In this document: positions 8,825 to 16,919 of the stretch, in pieces
Layout of the letters: each line of letters starts with the position of its first letter
Numbering within the stretch: position 1 is the stretch's first letter
NCBI GenBank assembly: GCA_019245115.1
Contig: JAFARZ010000157.1
Span: 1-64,000, forward strand
Direction: 5' to 3'
Source of the DNA: Streptosporangiaceae bacterium
GTDB lineage: Bacteria; Actinomycetota; Actinomycetes; Streptosporangiales; Streptosporangiaceae
DNA length: 64,000 nt
Notes under the pieces: generated by a model
The model's input: the letters and a program-made list of their open reading frames with translations, nothing else
Database searches by the model: none
Told to the model about the DNA's origin: nothing
Translations under genes and position numbers: made by a program

Positions 8825-8998
8825 GGTCGGCCGCCGGTTTCGCGGAATATGCCCGTTATGTCGACCGCAGTTGCGGGTGACGACGTGGAATAAAAGGGCC
8901 GCGCGGAAGAATGGGTGCCGGTTTCCGGCGCCTTTTCTTCCGCGAGGCTCCAGACTTCCGCAAAGTGGCTGGCCTATGTGCCCACTATGCGGTGATAC
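8825..8998 (-). repeat. Dispersed hairpin element, copy 1
   Basis: Read on the minus strand, this roughly 175-base intergenic block matches 14642-14820 on the plus strand along its length, for example GGGCACATRGGCCAGCCA and the block GGAAGAAAAGGCGCCGG. Its core is a 17-base inverted repeat (8905-8921 and 8925-8941) around a 3-base loop, with a few mismatches. No coding frame is conserved convincingly between copies, so this is a noncoding repeat or a small structured RNA. It fills the gap between the FtsX permease and the P-loop protein together with the two repeats before it. Confidence 0.8.
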
Positions 8999-9028
8999 AC
9001 GCAAGTTCTGTGCTCTAAACTCTGTCGG

Positions 9029-9529
9029 GTGTCGCGGCTGATATTGCTGAACGGACCGCCGGGCTGCGGGAAGTCGACGCTGGCGCGGATGTATGCCGAA
9101 GCGCATCCGCTGGCGCTGAACCTGGACATCGATCGCATCCGGGACATGCTCGGCCAGTGGCGGTCCAACACCCACTCGGCGGGTCTGCTCGCCCGGGCCA
9201 TCACGCTCGCGGCGGCGCGTGCCCACCTGCTGTCCGGACACGACGTGGTGATCCCGCAGTTCCTCGGCCGGCTGACGTTCATCGAGCAGGCCGAGGGACT
9301 CGCCAGGGACACGGAGACCAGCTTTCACGAGATAGTCCTGCTCGACAGCAAGGAGAACTCGCTGCGCCGATATGCCGATCGCGGTATCCACGACGCCAGT
9401 CCGGCGGAACTCGCGGAGATGTACGACCGGCTGCTCGCCGTCGTCGCCGCTCGCCCGGGAGCCAAGCTCGTTTCCACCCGCCAGAACGAGATCGACCAGG
9501 CGTACCGCGACTTCTTCGCGGCACTTTAA
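9029..9529 (+). CDS. P-loop ATPase/kinase-like protein (AAA_33 type)
   Basis: A 166-residue protein with a Walker A motif at its very N-terminus (LNGPPGCGKSTLA, residues 6-18) and the DIDRIRDML motif after it. This layout is shared by small nucleotide or gluconate-type kinases, zeta-toxin-like and tRNA-repair-kinase-like ATPases. The GTG at 9029 lacks a clear ribosome site. No antitoxin gene adjoins it, so a toxin role is not supported. Substrate is unknown. It stands alone between repeats and a convergent cupin gene. Confidence 0.8.
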   Translation: MSRLILLNGPPGCGKSTLARMYAEAHPLALNLDIDRIRDMLGQWRSNTHSAGLLARAITLAAARAHLLSGHDVVIPQFLGRLTFIEQAEGLARDTETSFHEIVLLDSKENSLRRYADRGIHDASPAELAEMYDRLLAVVAARPGAKLVSTRQNEIDQAYRDFFAAL

Positions 9530-9563
9530 GGGCCCTCCTTCGTCCGCCGAACGGGTGCCGCGG

Positions 9564-10040
9564 TCAGGCCCGGTACTGGTCGTGGCGGCCCCACAGCTGT
9601 GTCCATTCGTCCTCGCTGAGCTCAAGGCCCTCGGAGCTGATGCGAGCGAGTTCGCGGAAGTACCCCTCTCGCGGCGCGCCCGGCGCGAACAGCACCAGCA
9701 TGGACGAAGGACTGCCGCTGTCGTTGTGGTAGGCGTGGATACCGCCTTGCGGCACGTAGAAGAAGTCACCCTTGGTGGCGGTTATCCATGTCTCGCCGTT
9801 GAACAGCGAGACACTCCCCGAGGTTACGTAGAACGACTCGGAGAACGTCTTGTGGAAGTGGCCGGTCCTCGCGCCCGCGCCGGGCCGCATCTCCCACTCG
9901 AACATGCCGAACTGGCCGTTGGTCATCTCCCCGGTAGCGACGTACCGGCCAACGGTTCTGGCGTTCACGGTGCTTTGCTCGACCTCGCCGGTGCGCCGGT
10001 AGCGGGCGCTGATCTCACCGATGTCCCTGGTGTATGACAT
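9564..10040 (-). CDS. Cupin-domain protein
   Basis: A 158-residue single-domain cupin. The first metal-binding motif reads G-HFHKTFSESFYVTSG near residues 63-78, and the second is GDFFYVPQGGIHAYHN. The His and Glu ligands are present, so a metal-dependent enzyme or sugar/quercetin-type sensor is possible. The ATG at 10040 is supported by GGGGGA six bases upstream; a longer frame to 10079 lacks support. It is convergent with the P-loop gene and divergent from the glucanase. The reaction cannot be assigned. Confidence 0.85.
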   Translation of the reverse strand: MSYTRDIGEISARYRRTGEVEQSTVNARTVGRYVATGEMTNGQFGMFEWEMRPGAGARTGHFHKTFSESFYVTSGSVSLFNGETWITATKGDFFYVPQGGIHAYHNDSGSPSSMLVLFAPGAPREGYFRELARISSEGLELSEDEWTQLWGRHDQYRA

Positions 10041-10168
10041 ACATCCCCCGCCTGGGCAGCGATCGCAACGGATCATCACTATAGGGTGCCCAAGCGGACG
10101 AGGTGGCGTACCGGGGCTCCGTGGGCATGCCCGCCAAAACGTTTACGAGATTTAAAGGCTTGTTCCCG

Positions 10169-10198
10169 TTGACTCCCGTGCGAGCACAACATTACGTT
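10169..10198 (+). promoter_or_regulatory. Promoter of the GH16 glucanase gene
   Basis: TTGACT (10169-10174) and TACGTT (10193-10198) are separated by 18 bases and fit a housekeeping-type promoter. The start of transcription would fall near 10205, immediately before the palindrome at 10208-10228. Confidence 0.6.
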
Positions 10199-10207
10199 CA
10201 GTGCAAC

Positions 10208-10228
10208 TAATAGGAAGCTTTCCTATTA
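10208..10228. promoter_or_regulatory. Palindromic operator TAATAGGAA-GCT-TTCCTATTA
   Basis: A perfect 9-base inverted repeat around GCT sits just downstream of the -10 box and overlaps the expected transcription start, which is a good position for a repressor. AT-rich palindromes with a GGAAA/TTTCC-like core are known in front of secreted polysaccharide hydrolase genes of actinomycetes; I match the general pattern only. It also argues that the gene starts at 10270, not at the GTG at 10201. Confidence 0.65.
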
Positions 10229-10269
10229 CAACGTTGGCCAAGGAGCGGGTAGAGAGACCGGGTACCGGC

Positions 10270-11682
10270 ATGGCACTACACGTTCCGAATGTCGTCAAGC
10301 GGCGAAGGCGCCCCGTGGTCGCCGCATCGGTCATCGCGTTGGCGGTGGCAACCTTCCCGGCGATGGCCGCTGGGGCGGGACCGGCGTCCGCCGCTCCAAG
10401 CGCTCCAAGCGCTCCGAGCGCTCCGAGCGCTCCGAGCGCCCCCCGAGCCGCGGCAGCCGTCGCTCAGCCGCGCACCGTACCGCCAGCCCCGTCCGGCTGG
10501 TCGACGATCTTCAGCGACGACTTCAACGGCTCCGCGGGTTCCGGCGTGGATTCCCAGTGGATGTATGACACCGGGCCCGGCTCGAACTTCGGCACCGGCG
10601 AGATCGAGACGATGACGAACTCCACCAGCAACGTCCACCTCGACGGCAACGGGAACCTTGACATCACCGCGCTGAACAACGGCGGGTCGTGGACGTCCGG
10701 CCGGATCCAGACCACCAGCGCCAACGTGGGCGCGCCCGCCGGCGGCGAGCTGGAGGTGACCGCCTCGATCCAGCAGCCCACGGGCGGGCTGGGTTACTGG
10801 CCGGCGTTCTGGATGCTCGGCCCCGGGCAATGGCCGGAGAACGGCGAGATCGACATCATGGAGGACGTCAACTCGCTGTCCGAAGTGTCCGGCACCATCC
10901 ATTGCGGCACCTATCCCGGCGGCCCATGCAACGAAGGCAACGGCATCGGCAGCGGCCTGAGAGGCTGCGGCGGCTGCCAAAGCGGATTCCATACTTACAC
11001 GATGATCCTCGACCGGACCAACACCTCGAACGAGTCGATCACCTTTTATCTGGACGGGAACAGTTACTTCAGCGTCAGCGAGAGTCAGGTGGGCACCTCG
11101 ACCTGGCAGGCCGCCTTCGATCACAACCTGTCGGTCATTTTCGACCTGGCCATGGGCGGCGGTTACCCGAACGGCGTCTGCAACTGCACAACGCCGACGG
11201 GTTCGACCGCGTCCGGCGGCACGATGGCCGTGGATTACGTCGCCGCTTACCAGACCACCGGAAACGGCGGCGGTGGCGGTGGCGGTGGCGGCGGGAACGG
11301 CACCGGGCCGATCACCGGCTATGCCGGGCTGTGCGTCGACGTCCGCGGCGCCAGCAGCACGAATTTCACACCGGTTCAGGTCTACACGTGCAATAACACG
11401 AATGCGCAGCAGTGGACCGTAGTCCAGGCCGGGAGCACACTGCACGCGCTCGGTAAATGCATGGACATAAACTCCGGCGGCACCGCCGACGGAACCACGG
11501 TGGACCTCTACGACTGCAACAATACGGCGGCGCAGGTATTCATCCCGCAATCGAACGGATCGCTCTATAATCCGCAATCCAATAAGTGCCTGGATGACAC
11601 GAACTGGTCGACCACGCCGGGCACGCAGCTCCAGATATGGGATTGCACCGGCAACGCCAACCAGCAATGGAACCTGCCCTGA
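10270..11682 (+). CDS. Secreted GH16 endo-beta-glucanase with ricin-type lectin domain
   Basis: A 470-residue secreted enzyme that most likely cuts beta-1,3- or mixed-linked glucans. A signal peptide (Arg-rich start, helix to about residue 40) is followed by a Ser-Ala-Pro repeat (nine-base DNA unit, about five copies). The GH16 domain covers about residues 75-290 and holds the catalytic EIDIME with Glu193, Asp195 and Glu198. A Gly-rich linker of ten or more Gly leads to a C-terminal ricin B-lectin domain with QQW/QxW repeats (about 308-470), which should bind the glycan. Start ATG 10270 was chosen because a promoter and operator occupy the sequence before it. Confidence 0.92.
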   Translation: MALHVPNVVKRRRRPVVAASVIALAVATFPAMAAGAGPASAAPSAPSAPSAPSAPSAPRAAAAVAQPRTVPPAPSGWSTIFSDDFNGSAGSGVDSQWMYDTGPGSNFGTGEIETMTNSTSNVHLDGNGNLDITALNNGGSWTSGRIQTTSANVGAPAGGELEVTASIQQPTGGLGYWPAFWMLGPGQWPENGEIDIMEDVNSLSEVSGTIHCGTYPGGPCNEGNGIGSGLRGCGGCQSGFHTYTMILDRTNTSNESITFYLDGNSYFSVSESQVGTSTWQAAFDHNLSVIFDLAMGGGYPNGVCNCTTPTGSTASGGTMAVDYVAAYQTTGNGGGGGGGGGGNGTGPITGYAGLCVDVRGASSTNFTPVQVYTCNNTNAQQWTVVQAGSTLHALGKCMDINSGGTADGTTVDLYDCNNTAAQVFIPQSNGSLYNPQSNKCLDDTNWSTTPGTQLQIWDCTGNANQQWNLP

Positions 11683-11901
11683 AAAAGATTTAAAACCAAT
11701 TATCACGAACGGCCGCGCCTCTCGGCGCCGCACCTCTGGGACCGCCCGGATCGCCAGACCCCTCCCCCACGGCGATCCGGGCGCCATGAATGGTCACCGG
11801 AAGTGCCGGTGCTCGCCATCTGGCGTTCGGTACGTATTGGCCGGTCCTGCGTACAGTGCGATTCGCTCACGAACGCACTCATCCGCACCGAAGGGACCAG
11901 C

Positions 11902-13875
11902 ATGTGCCGTCAGCATGGCGAGAACCCGCCGCCGCGGACACCGGACGGGCCGGACCGGCGGGCGTTCCTGCGGACGGCCGGGCTGGCCGGGGCCGGCGCG
12001 GCGGGCGCGGCGGCCCTCGGCCCGCTGACGGCGAGCAGTGCATCCGCCGCCACCGCGTCCGCTGCCGCTATGCGGTCTCCGGCTGAGGTCGGCCGGTGGA
12101 GCCCGGATACCGGCAGCCCGCAGTTCACCCTGGCGGTCATGCCCGACACGCAGTTCCTGTACTGGGCTTCCCAGGGAAGCGTCAACCCCGAGCCGCAGGA
12201 GGCGTCCTTCCGCTATGTCATCGACAACAACGGCGACGGACCCGGCCGCAACATCGTCTTCATGGCGCACCTCGGCGACCTGACCGAAGACGCACAGGCG
12301 TCGTCTTTCCAGCACGTCAGCCAGGCATTCGGCATCCTGGACTCCCACGGCGTGGCTTACAGCGTGCTGGCCGGGAACCACGACGTCAGCGGAGACGACC
12401 AACGCGGTTCCACGCCCTACCTGGAAACCATGGGACCGCAGCGCTTCAAGAACTCACCGACGTTCGCCGGGTCGGACGCGACCGGCTACAACACCGCGCA
12501 CATCTTCCGCGCGGCGGACCGGGAGTGGCTGCTGCTGGCGATGGACTGGCGGACGTCCGCCAGCGGCTTCGCCTGGGCCAGCCAGTTCATCAAGGACCAT
12601 CCCACGCTGCCGGTCATTCTCACCTCCCACGAGATCGTGGGATCGTCCTACGACGACAACGTGTACCCCTACCAGTCCGGCGACCCGGACAACGACGCCG
12701 TGCTGTCCAGCTACGGCCAGCAGGTCTGGGACACCCTGATCAAGGACAATGACCAGATCTTCCTGACCCTCAACGGGCACTACTGGCCGCCCGGGCGCGT
12801 CACCATGCCCAACTCCGCCGGCCACGACGTCCACCTGCACATCACGAACTACCAGAACCGGTACTTCGGCGGTGCCGCCATGCTGCGGCTCTACCACTTC
12901 GACCTGGCACGCAACACCATCGACGTCGAAACGATCTCGCCGTGGGTCCTGGCCCAGCCGCCGTGGCAGCGTAACGTGCTCGCCGCTCAGGAGGCCAGGC
13001 TCACCACGGCCGTGGACTACTTCTCAGTCCAGATCGACTTCGAGCAGCGCTTCTCCGGCTTCGCCCCGGTGCCGTCGCGGCCCGGCCGGCCCCCGAAGCA
13101 GATGGTGATCCCGGGGACGCTGGCGTACTGGCGTTTCGACTCGGGCGGCGCGGACGGCTCTTCGTTCACCTCCAGCCAGACCATTCCCGACCTGTCGGGA
13201 AACGGCAACGACCTGACCACGCTGGTCACCGTCCCCGGCAACGCCAGCGACACGCTGCGGTGGTCCGGTGACTATCATCCCGATCAGCCCGGACACGGCA
13301 GCCTGTACTTCGACGGCGGCCAGAACCCGCTGCGCGGCGGGTACCTGACCACCGCCGCGAAAGCCCCGCTGAACACCCAGACGTTCGCCGCCGGGTACAC
13401 CTTCGAGGTCTTCGTGAAGATCCCGCTCGACTGGACCTCCAATGACAACTCCTGGATGGCGGTGCTGAGCCGCTGGGGCGAGGCGGGGCAGGCCGGCAAG
13501 ACCGGTGCCGGCACCGACCCGCAGGAGCCGATCGCCACGTTCAGCTTCTCCAACGGCCGCGAACCGCAGTGGAACATCTACCCGCTGAACCTGAACGACC
13601 CGACCACCAACTGGGGACACGGCCTACCCGAGGACACCTGGTGGCACCTGGCCGTCGTCAACGACGGCAACCGGGCCGTCATGTACGTGGAAGGCTGCCC
13701 GACCGTCGACAACCCCGCTACCCAGTCCAGCGGCATCACCCAGCTCGGGCTACCCTGGGCGCTCGGTGGTTATGAGTACGGGGGGACCATCAACCAGATC
13801 TTCCACGGCTGGGTCGGCGATATCCGCATCGTCAGCAGGCCGTTGCCGGTCAGCGAATTCATGATCGCGTTCTGA
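11902..13875 (+). CDS. TAT-exported metallophosphoesterase with LamG-like C-terminal domain
   Basis: A 657-residue exported protein. The twin-arginine signal is RRAFLR at residues 19-24 followed by a Gly/Ala-rich helix. The calcineurin-like phosphoesterase domain shows its metal ligands in order: PDTQ (Asp82), LGDLTED near 124-130, GNHD at 158-161, then TSHE and NGHYW. The C-terminal third resembles a concanavalin/LamG sandwich that could bind carbohydrate. The ATG at 11902 has GAAGGGA upstream. Folding before export, as TAT substrates do, fits a metal-loaded enzyme. Likely a secreted phosphodiesterase or phosphatase; exact substrate unknown. Confidence 0.9.
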   Translation: MCRQHGENPPPRTPDGPDRRAFLRTAGLAGAGAAGAAALGPLTASSASAATASAAAMRSPAEVGRWSPDTGSPQFTLAVMPDTQFLYWASQGSVNPEPQEASFRYVIDNNGDGPGRNIVFMAHLGDLTEDAQASSFQHVSQAFGILDSHGVAYSVLAGNHDVSGDDQRGSTPYLETMGPQRFKNSPTFAGSDATGYNTAHIFRAADREWLLLAMDWRTSASGFAWASQFIKDHPTLPVILTSHEIVGSSYDDNVYPYQSGDPDNDAVLSSYGQQVWDTLIKDNDQIFLTLNGHYWPPGRVTMPNSAGHDVHLHITNYQNRYFGGAAMLRLYHFDLARNTIDVETISPWVLAQPPWQRNVLAAQEARLTTAVDYFSVQIDFEQRFSGFAPVPSRPGRPPKQMVIPGTLAYWRFDSGGADGSSFTSSQTIPDLSGNGNDLTTLVTVPGNASDTLRWSGDYHPDQPGHGSLYFDGGQNPLRGGYLTTAAKAPLNTQTFAAGYTFEVFVKIPLDWTSNDNSWMAVLSRWGEAGQAGKTGAGTDPQEPIATFSFSNGREPQWNIYPLNLNDPTTNWGHGLPEDTWWHLAVVNDGNRAVMYVEGCPTVDNPATQSSGITQLGLPWALGGYEYGGTINQIFHGWVGDIRIVSRPLPVSEFMIAF

Positions 13876-14067
13876 TGCGGTCGTGGCCGCGGGATGGATT
13901 ACGCGATTGACACGCTGACCTTAATACCAGTGGAACAGAATCCCAATTTCGGCCTATCGGATAACTCAAGGTGTACGTGTCAACCGGGAGCCTCTATTCT
14001 GGGTTCAGCACTGTCTAAAAGGCCGACGGTCCGGCATGACGGCGACAATACTTTAGGGGCGGAACTC

Positions 14068-14553
14068 ATGTTGGGTAGCGGGGATGGCCGTTTGGCGAAA
14101 TGGCTTGCCTGGATTGTCGTGGCCGGAGCAGGCGGCACGCTCCTCGGGGGATGCGGTACCAGCGCCGCTCAGGGCACGAGTTCGAGTTCGGCCGCCGTCA
14201 AGCTGGACCCGTCCAGTGGCGCGACGAACGGCAGGCCCACCTGGTCGACCAGCACCGCGTGCGCATCCGGATTCCAGGGATCCGCGGTCTTCCGCGAGGT
14301 CCACAGCGACGGGACCACCACCAACAGCATCTCGCCGGCCGTGAACGGCACCACCACGCCATTCCACGGGACGCTCCAGGCGAGCATCGCCGAGATCCGG
14401 TCTATTGGCGGCTTCCGCAACGGCGTCACTCAGAAACTCGTCGTCATATGTTTCTCCGGGCCAAGCCTCACTGGGAATTCAGACCGGGAGATGACCACGT
14501 ACATCACCTACTCCGCCGACGGCACTACGTACACGACCAGCGGCACGCCTTAG
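14068..14553 (+). CDS. Small lipoprotein, paralogue of the surface protein at 39806-40405
   Basis: A 161-residue putative lipoprotein with a signal helix ending in the lipobox LGGC, followed by a Ser-rich spacer. From about residue 45 to the end it shares a domain with the protein at 39806-40405, including SGFQGSAV, REVH-DGTTTNS and CFSGPSLTG. The domain is not one I recognise. It has two conserved Cys (SxxCxSGFQGS and CFSGPS) that may form a disulfide. This copy is anchored by lipid, the other by a C-terminal helix. The ATG at 14068 has GGGGCGGA upstream. A longer frame to 13894 has no signal sequence at its start and is rejected. Confidence 0.75.
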   Translation: MLGSGDGRLAKWLAWIVVAGAGGTLLGGCGTSAAQGTSSSSAAVKLDPSSGATNGRPTWSTSTACASGFQGSAVFREVHSDGTTTNSISPAVNGTTTPFHGTLQASIAEIRSIGGFRNGVTQKLVVICFSGPSLTGNSDREMTTYITYSADGTTYTTSGTP

Positions 14554-14641
14554 CCGAGCACCTGACGACATGAACGCCACATTCATGCCGTCACGGCGAC
14601 CGGGGGTGACATCCATGCCGTTACGAGTAGGACAGCTACGC

Positions 14642-14820
14642 GTATCGTCGCATAGCGGGCACATGGGCCAGCCATCTGGTGGAAGATTGGAGCCCTTCGG
14701 AAGAAAAGGCGCCGGAAACCGGCGCCCTTTCTTCCACGAGGCTCTTTTCTTCCCGCGTCGTCCACAGCAGCCGCCGTCACATAACGGTCATAGCCCAGCA
14801 ATTCGGCCCGCCCGCCACGA
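14642..14820 (+). repeat. Dispersed hairpin element, copy 2
   Basis: This block is the same element as 8825-8998 in opposite orientation. Its core is a 17-base inverted repeat, 14699-14715 and 14719-14735, around AAA with a single mismatch, GGAAGAAAAGGCGCCGG against CCGGCGCCCTTTCTTCC. Similarity continues outward to about 14642 and 14820. It lies in the 740-base gap between the lipoprotein and mucin-like genes, where I see no real gene. Confidence 0.85.
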
Positions 14821-14885
14821 CACGCAGCAGATCGGCCGCCGGTCACAACGCGCAGCAGATCGGCCGCCGGCCACAACGCGCAGCA
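14815..14885. repeat. 28-base tandem repeat, about 2.5 copies
   Basis: Units begin at 14815, 14843 and 14871; each carries ACRCGCAGCAGATCGGCCG, with only a few differences, and the third breaks off after GCAGCA. It abuts copy 2 of the hairpin element. No spacer/repeat alternation typical of CRISPR is present. Confidence 0.85.
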
Positions 14886-14912
14886 AACACGATTTGTTTT
14901 GATACGGGTCAC

Positions 14913-14934
14913 AAACCGGCGCCCTTTCTTCCAC
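14913..14934. repeat. Partial copy of the hairpin-element core
   Basis: These 22 bases repeat the right arm and loop of the hairpin core (AAACCGGCGCC then CTTTCTTCCAC), without the left arm. It shows that the element has been broken or partly copied beside copy 2. The remainder to 15250 holds GC-rich direct repeats (CGCCGCGAGGCGC) but no supported gene. Confidence 0.7.
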
Positions 14935-15292
14935 CAGGTCAGACGTGACAGGTGCCACTGATTCGCGGGAGTTTTCCGGGGCGCTCGCTCCGCATCCTTC
15001 GCCGCCAGCGCCGCGAGGCGCTGCCACCGCCGCGAGGCGCGCTAGCTGCGCGATCAGCGCCCGGGCACGGTGGGCCACCAGGTCCACCATGCGGATAGGG
15101 CACTCGCCAATCCAACCGCTGAGGCGAACCGACGCCACCGGAGTTGTCGATCTTCATCCCGCAGCAGAACATGACATTAATATTAGTGAAACGGGGCCGG
15201 ATAAATTCCGATATCCAGGTCAATCGAATGCCGCAAACCGCTTCTTCCGATAAGATTGTGATAAACGGTTTGGTGTCTTAGGGAGGGAGTCT

Positions 15293-16042
15293 GTGTTGAG
15301 TAGCGGAAGCGGCCGCTCGACGAGGTGGCTTGTCGGCGTCGCCGTGGTCGGCGGCGCCTTTCTGGTTGGGGTCGCGGGCCTAGGCTCCGCCGCGACCAGC
15401 AGGAGCCCGTACCAGATTCAGCTTGTTCAGAACAATCTGCAAACGACGCCCTCGCCTAGCAACACGACTTCGCCGTCAGCCACGAGCACGAGCTCTCCGT
15501 CACCCAGCAGCACACGCTCACCGTCGCCCTCGGCAAGCTGCTCGTCGTCACCCACCGGCACTCCGTCACCGACGCCGGCCAGCACCGCAACACCCACGCC
15601 GACCAGCACTCCGACGCCAACCAGCACCGCGACGCCAACGAGCACGGCAACACCGTCTCCCACGAGCACGGCCACGCCCACCAGCGGCGTGTTCACGTTG
15701 CCGGCCGACACGGCCTCGGCGTCACCGTCGTCCAGTCACCCGGAGTTCACGTTGCCGGCCGACGCTACCAGCCCATCCACCACGCCTATCAACTCGTCCA
15801 CCCCATCACCCACCCCTACCAGCACATCTACTCCCACATCCACTCCCACATCCACTTCCACCAGCACGGACACTCCCACTCCCACCAGCACAGCCACGGC
15901 GTCACCGTCACCATCGTCAAGCTGCTCGCCCTCACCCTCGCCTACGACGAGTTCGCCGCACCCGAGCCCGAGCCCGAGCGATTCGCCCTCGCCGGCTCCC
16001 ACACCGACTCCGGTCAGGACGACGCTTGCGGTGACTGGCTGA
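15293..16042 (+). CDS. Secreted mucin-like Thr/Ser/Pro repeat protein ending in LAVTG
   Basis: A 249-residue protein with an N-terminal signal or anchor helix (about residues 11-35), then almost nothing but Thr, Ser and Pro in irregular TPTSTAT/TSTPTPT repeats. The short block FTLPAD occurs twice. Such stretches are rigid and often O-glycosylated on the surface. The last five residues are LAVTG, which fits the LAxTG motif recognised by class E sortases, but the stop codon follows at once. No membrane helix or basic tail is present. The GTG at 15293 has GGGAGGGA upstream. The L,D-transpeptidase gene starts two bases after the stop, so the pair is co-expressed. Confidence 0.75.
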   Translation: MLSSGSGRSTRWLVGVAVVGGAFLVGVAGLGSAATSRSPYQIQLVQNNLQTTPSPSNTTSPSATSTSSPSPSSTRSPSPSASCSSSPTGTPSPTPASTATPTPTSTPTPTSTATPTSTATPSPTSTATPTSGVFTLPADTASASPSSSHPEFTLPADATSPSTTPINSSTPSPTPTSTSTPTSTPTSTSTSTDTPTPTSTATASPSPSSSCSPSPSPTTSSPHPSPSPSDSPSPAPTPTPVRTTLAVTG

Positions 16043-16043
16043 G

Positions 16044-16895
16044 GTGCAGGGCGATCAACCGGTCGAGCGGGCCCGAGCCGGCCGCGTGCCATGGACGGCG
16101 CTGGCGTGGCTAGTGCTGGCCGGTGTCGGCACCGCGTTCCTGTTCACCGTGTTCAGCGGATACCACGGCCTGGGAAGCTCCGCGCCGCAGGTTGTCTCCC
16201 CCGTTCCCGTCTCGGCGGAAGAATTCGCCAAGCTGCCGCGGGCCACGACGTACACGAACATCCCGGCGGCCCCTCAGGATCAGGATCCCTTCGCCGTCAC
16301 CGATGGCCTGGTAGTGCATCCCCTGACAGCACAAGTGATCTATGCCGCACCCGGGAAGCCGCCGGTCGCCGTGCTGCCGGCGACCGAACTCGAGGGGCCC
16401 ACCTGGGTCCCGGTGGTACAGAACAGCCCCGGGTGGGACCGGGTGCTCCTCCCGAACCGGCCCAACCGCACCACAGGGTGGATCTATGTGGATGGGACGG
16501 CGAGTTCGCAACTCCAGACGCGGCACAGCGCGTACGTCATCCGGGTCCAGATCGGCGCCCGCAAGATGACCGTGGACGACGGCGGCGGATCGCTGGGGAC
16601 GTGGACGGTGGCGGTGGGCGCACCCGCGACGCCGACACCTACCGGCCGGACCTTCCTGCTCGCATTGCTGGCACCTCCCCAGCCCACCTACAGCCCGCTG
16701 ATCCTGCCGCTCGGGGCGCACTCAAACGCGTTTTCCACCTTCGGTGGTGGACCTGGCACTGTCGGCATACACGGCTGGCCCGATCCGTCGGTGTTCGGCC
16801 AGGCGGTCAGCAACGGCTGCGTGCGAGTACCCGCGACCGTTTTGCACGAGCTGTCCACCATCCCGCTCGGCACCCTGGTCCTGATCACTCAGTAA
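16044..16895 (+). CDS. L,D-transpeptidase (YkuD domain)
   Basis: A 283-residue membrane-anchored enzyme that makes 3-3 peptidoglycan cross-links or attaches proteins to peptidoglycan stems. One N-terminal helix (about residues 18-38) is followed by an SH3-like region and the YkuD domain. The catalytic signature is complete: HGW with His243, then SNGCVR with nucleophile Cys259. The GTG at 16044 lies two bases after the mucin-like gene, so the two are translationally linked. That suggests the enzyme acts where the mucin-like protein sits in the wall. It is convergent with pstB. Confidence 0.92.
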   Translation: MQGDQPVERARAGRVPWTALAWLVLAGVGTAFLFTVFSGYHGLGSSAPQVVSPVPVSAEEFAKLPRATTYTNIPAAPQDQDPFAVTDGLVVHPLTAQVIYAAPGKPPVAVLPATELEGPTWVPVVQNSPGWDRVLLPNRPNRTTGWIYVDGTASSQLQTRHSAYVIRVQIGARKMTVDDGGGSLGTWTVAVGAPATPTPTGRTFLLALLAPPQPTYSPLILPLGAHSNAFSTFGGGPGTVGIHGWPDPSVFGQAVSNGCVRVPATVLHELSTIPLGTLVLITQ

Positions 16896-16919
16896 CACAG
16901 TCCGGCGTTACCGCGGGTC

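Noticed and set aside
9029-9529. Zeta-type toxin of a toxin-antitoxin pair
   Set aside because: Only the P-loop resembles the toxins and no antitoxin-sized gene adjoins it.
8387-9769. Minus-strand frame across the G-rich repeat and P-loop gene
   Set aside because: Its similarity to another frame near 14570-14902 comes from the dispersed DNA repeat, not from a conserved protein.
10201-10269. GTG at 10201 as glucanase start
   Set aside because: It lies at the promoter/operator and would precede the signal peptide with an unlikely 23-residue extension.
14815-14885. Possible CRISPR array
   Set aside because: The 28-base units are directly adjacent without spacers and no cas genes occur.
14554-15292. 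Several 90-116 residue open frames in the repeat-rich gap
   Set aside because: They follow repeats, have no ribosome sites and no common protein pattern; treated as noncoding.
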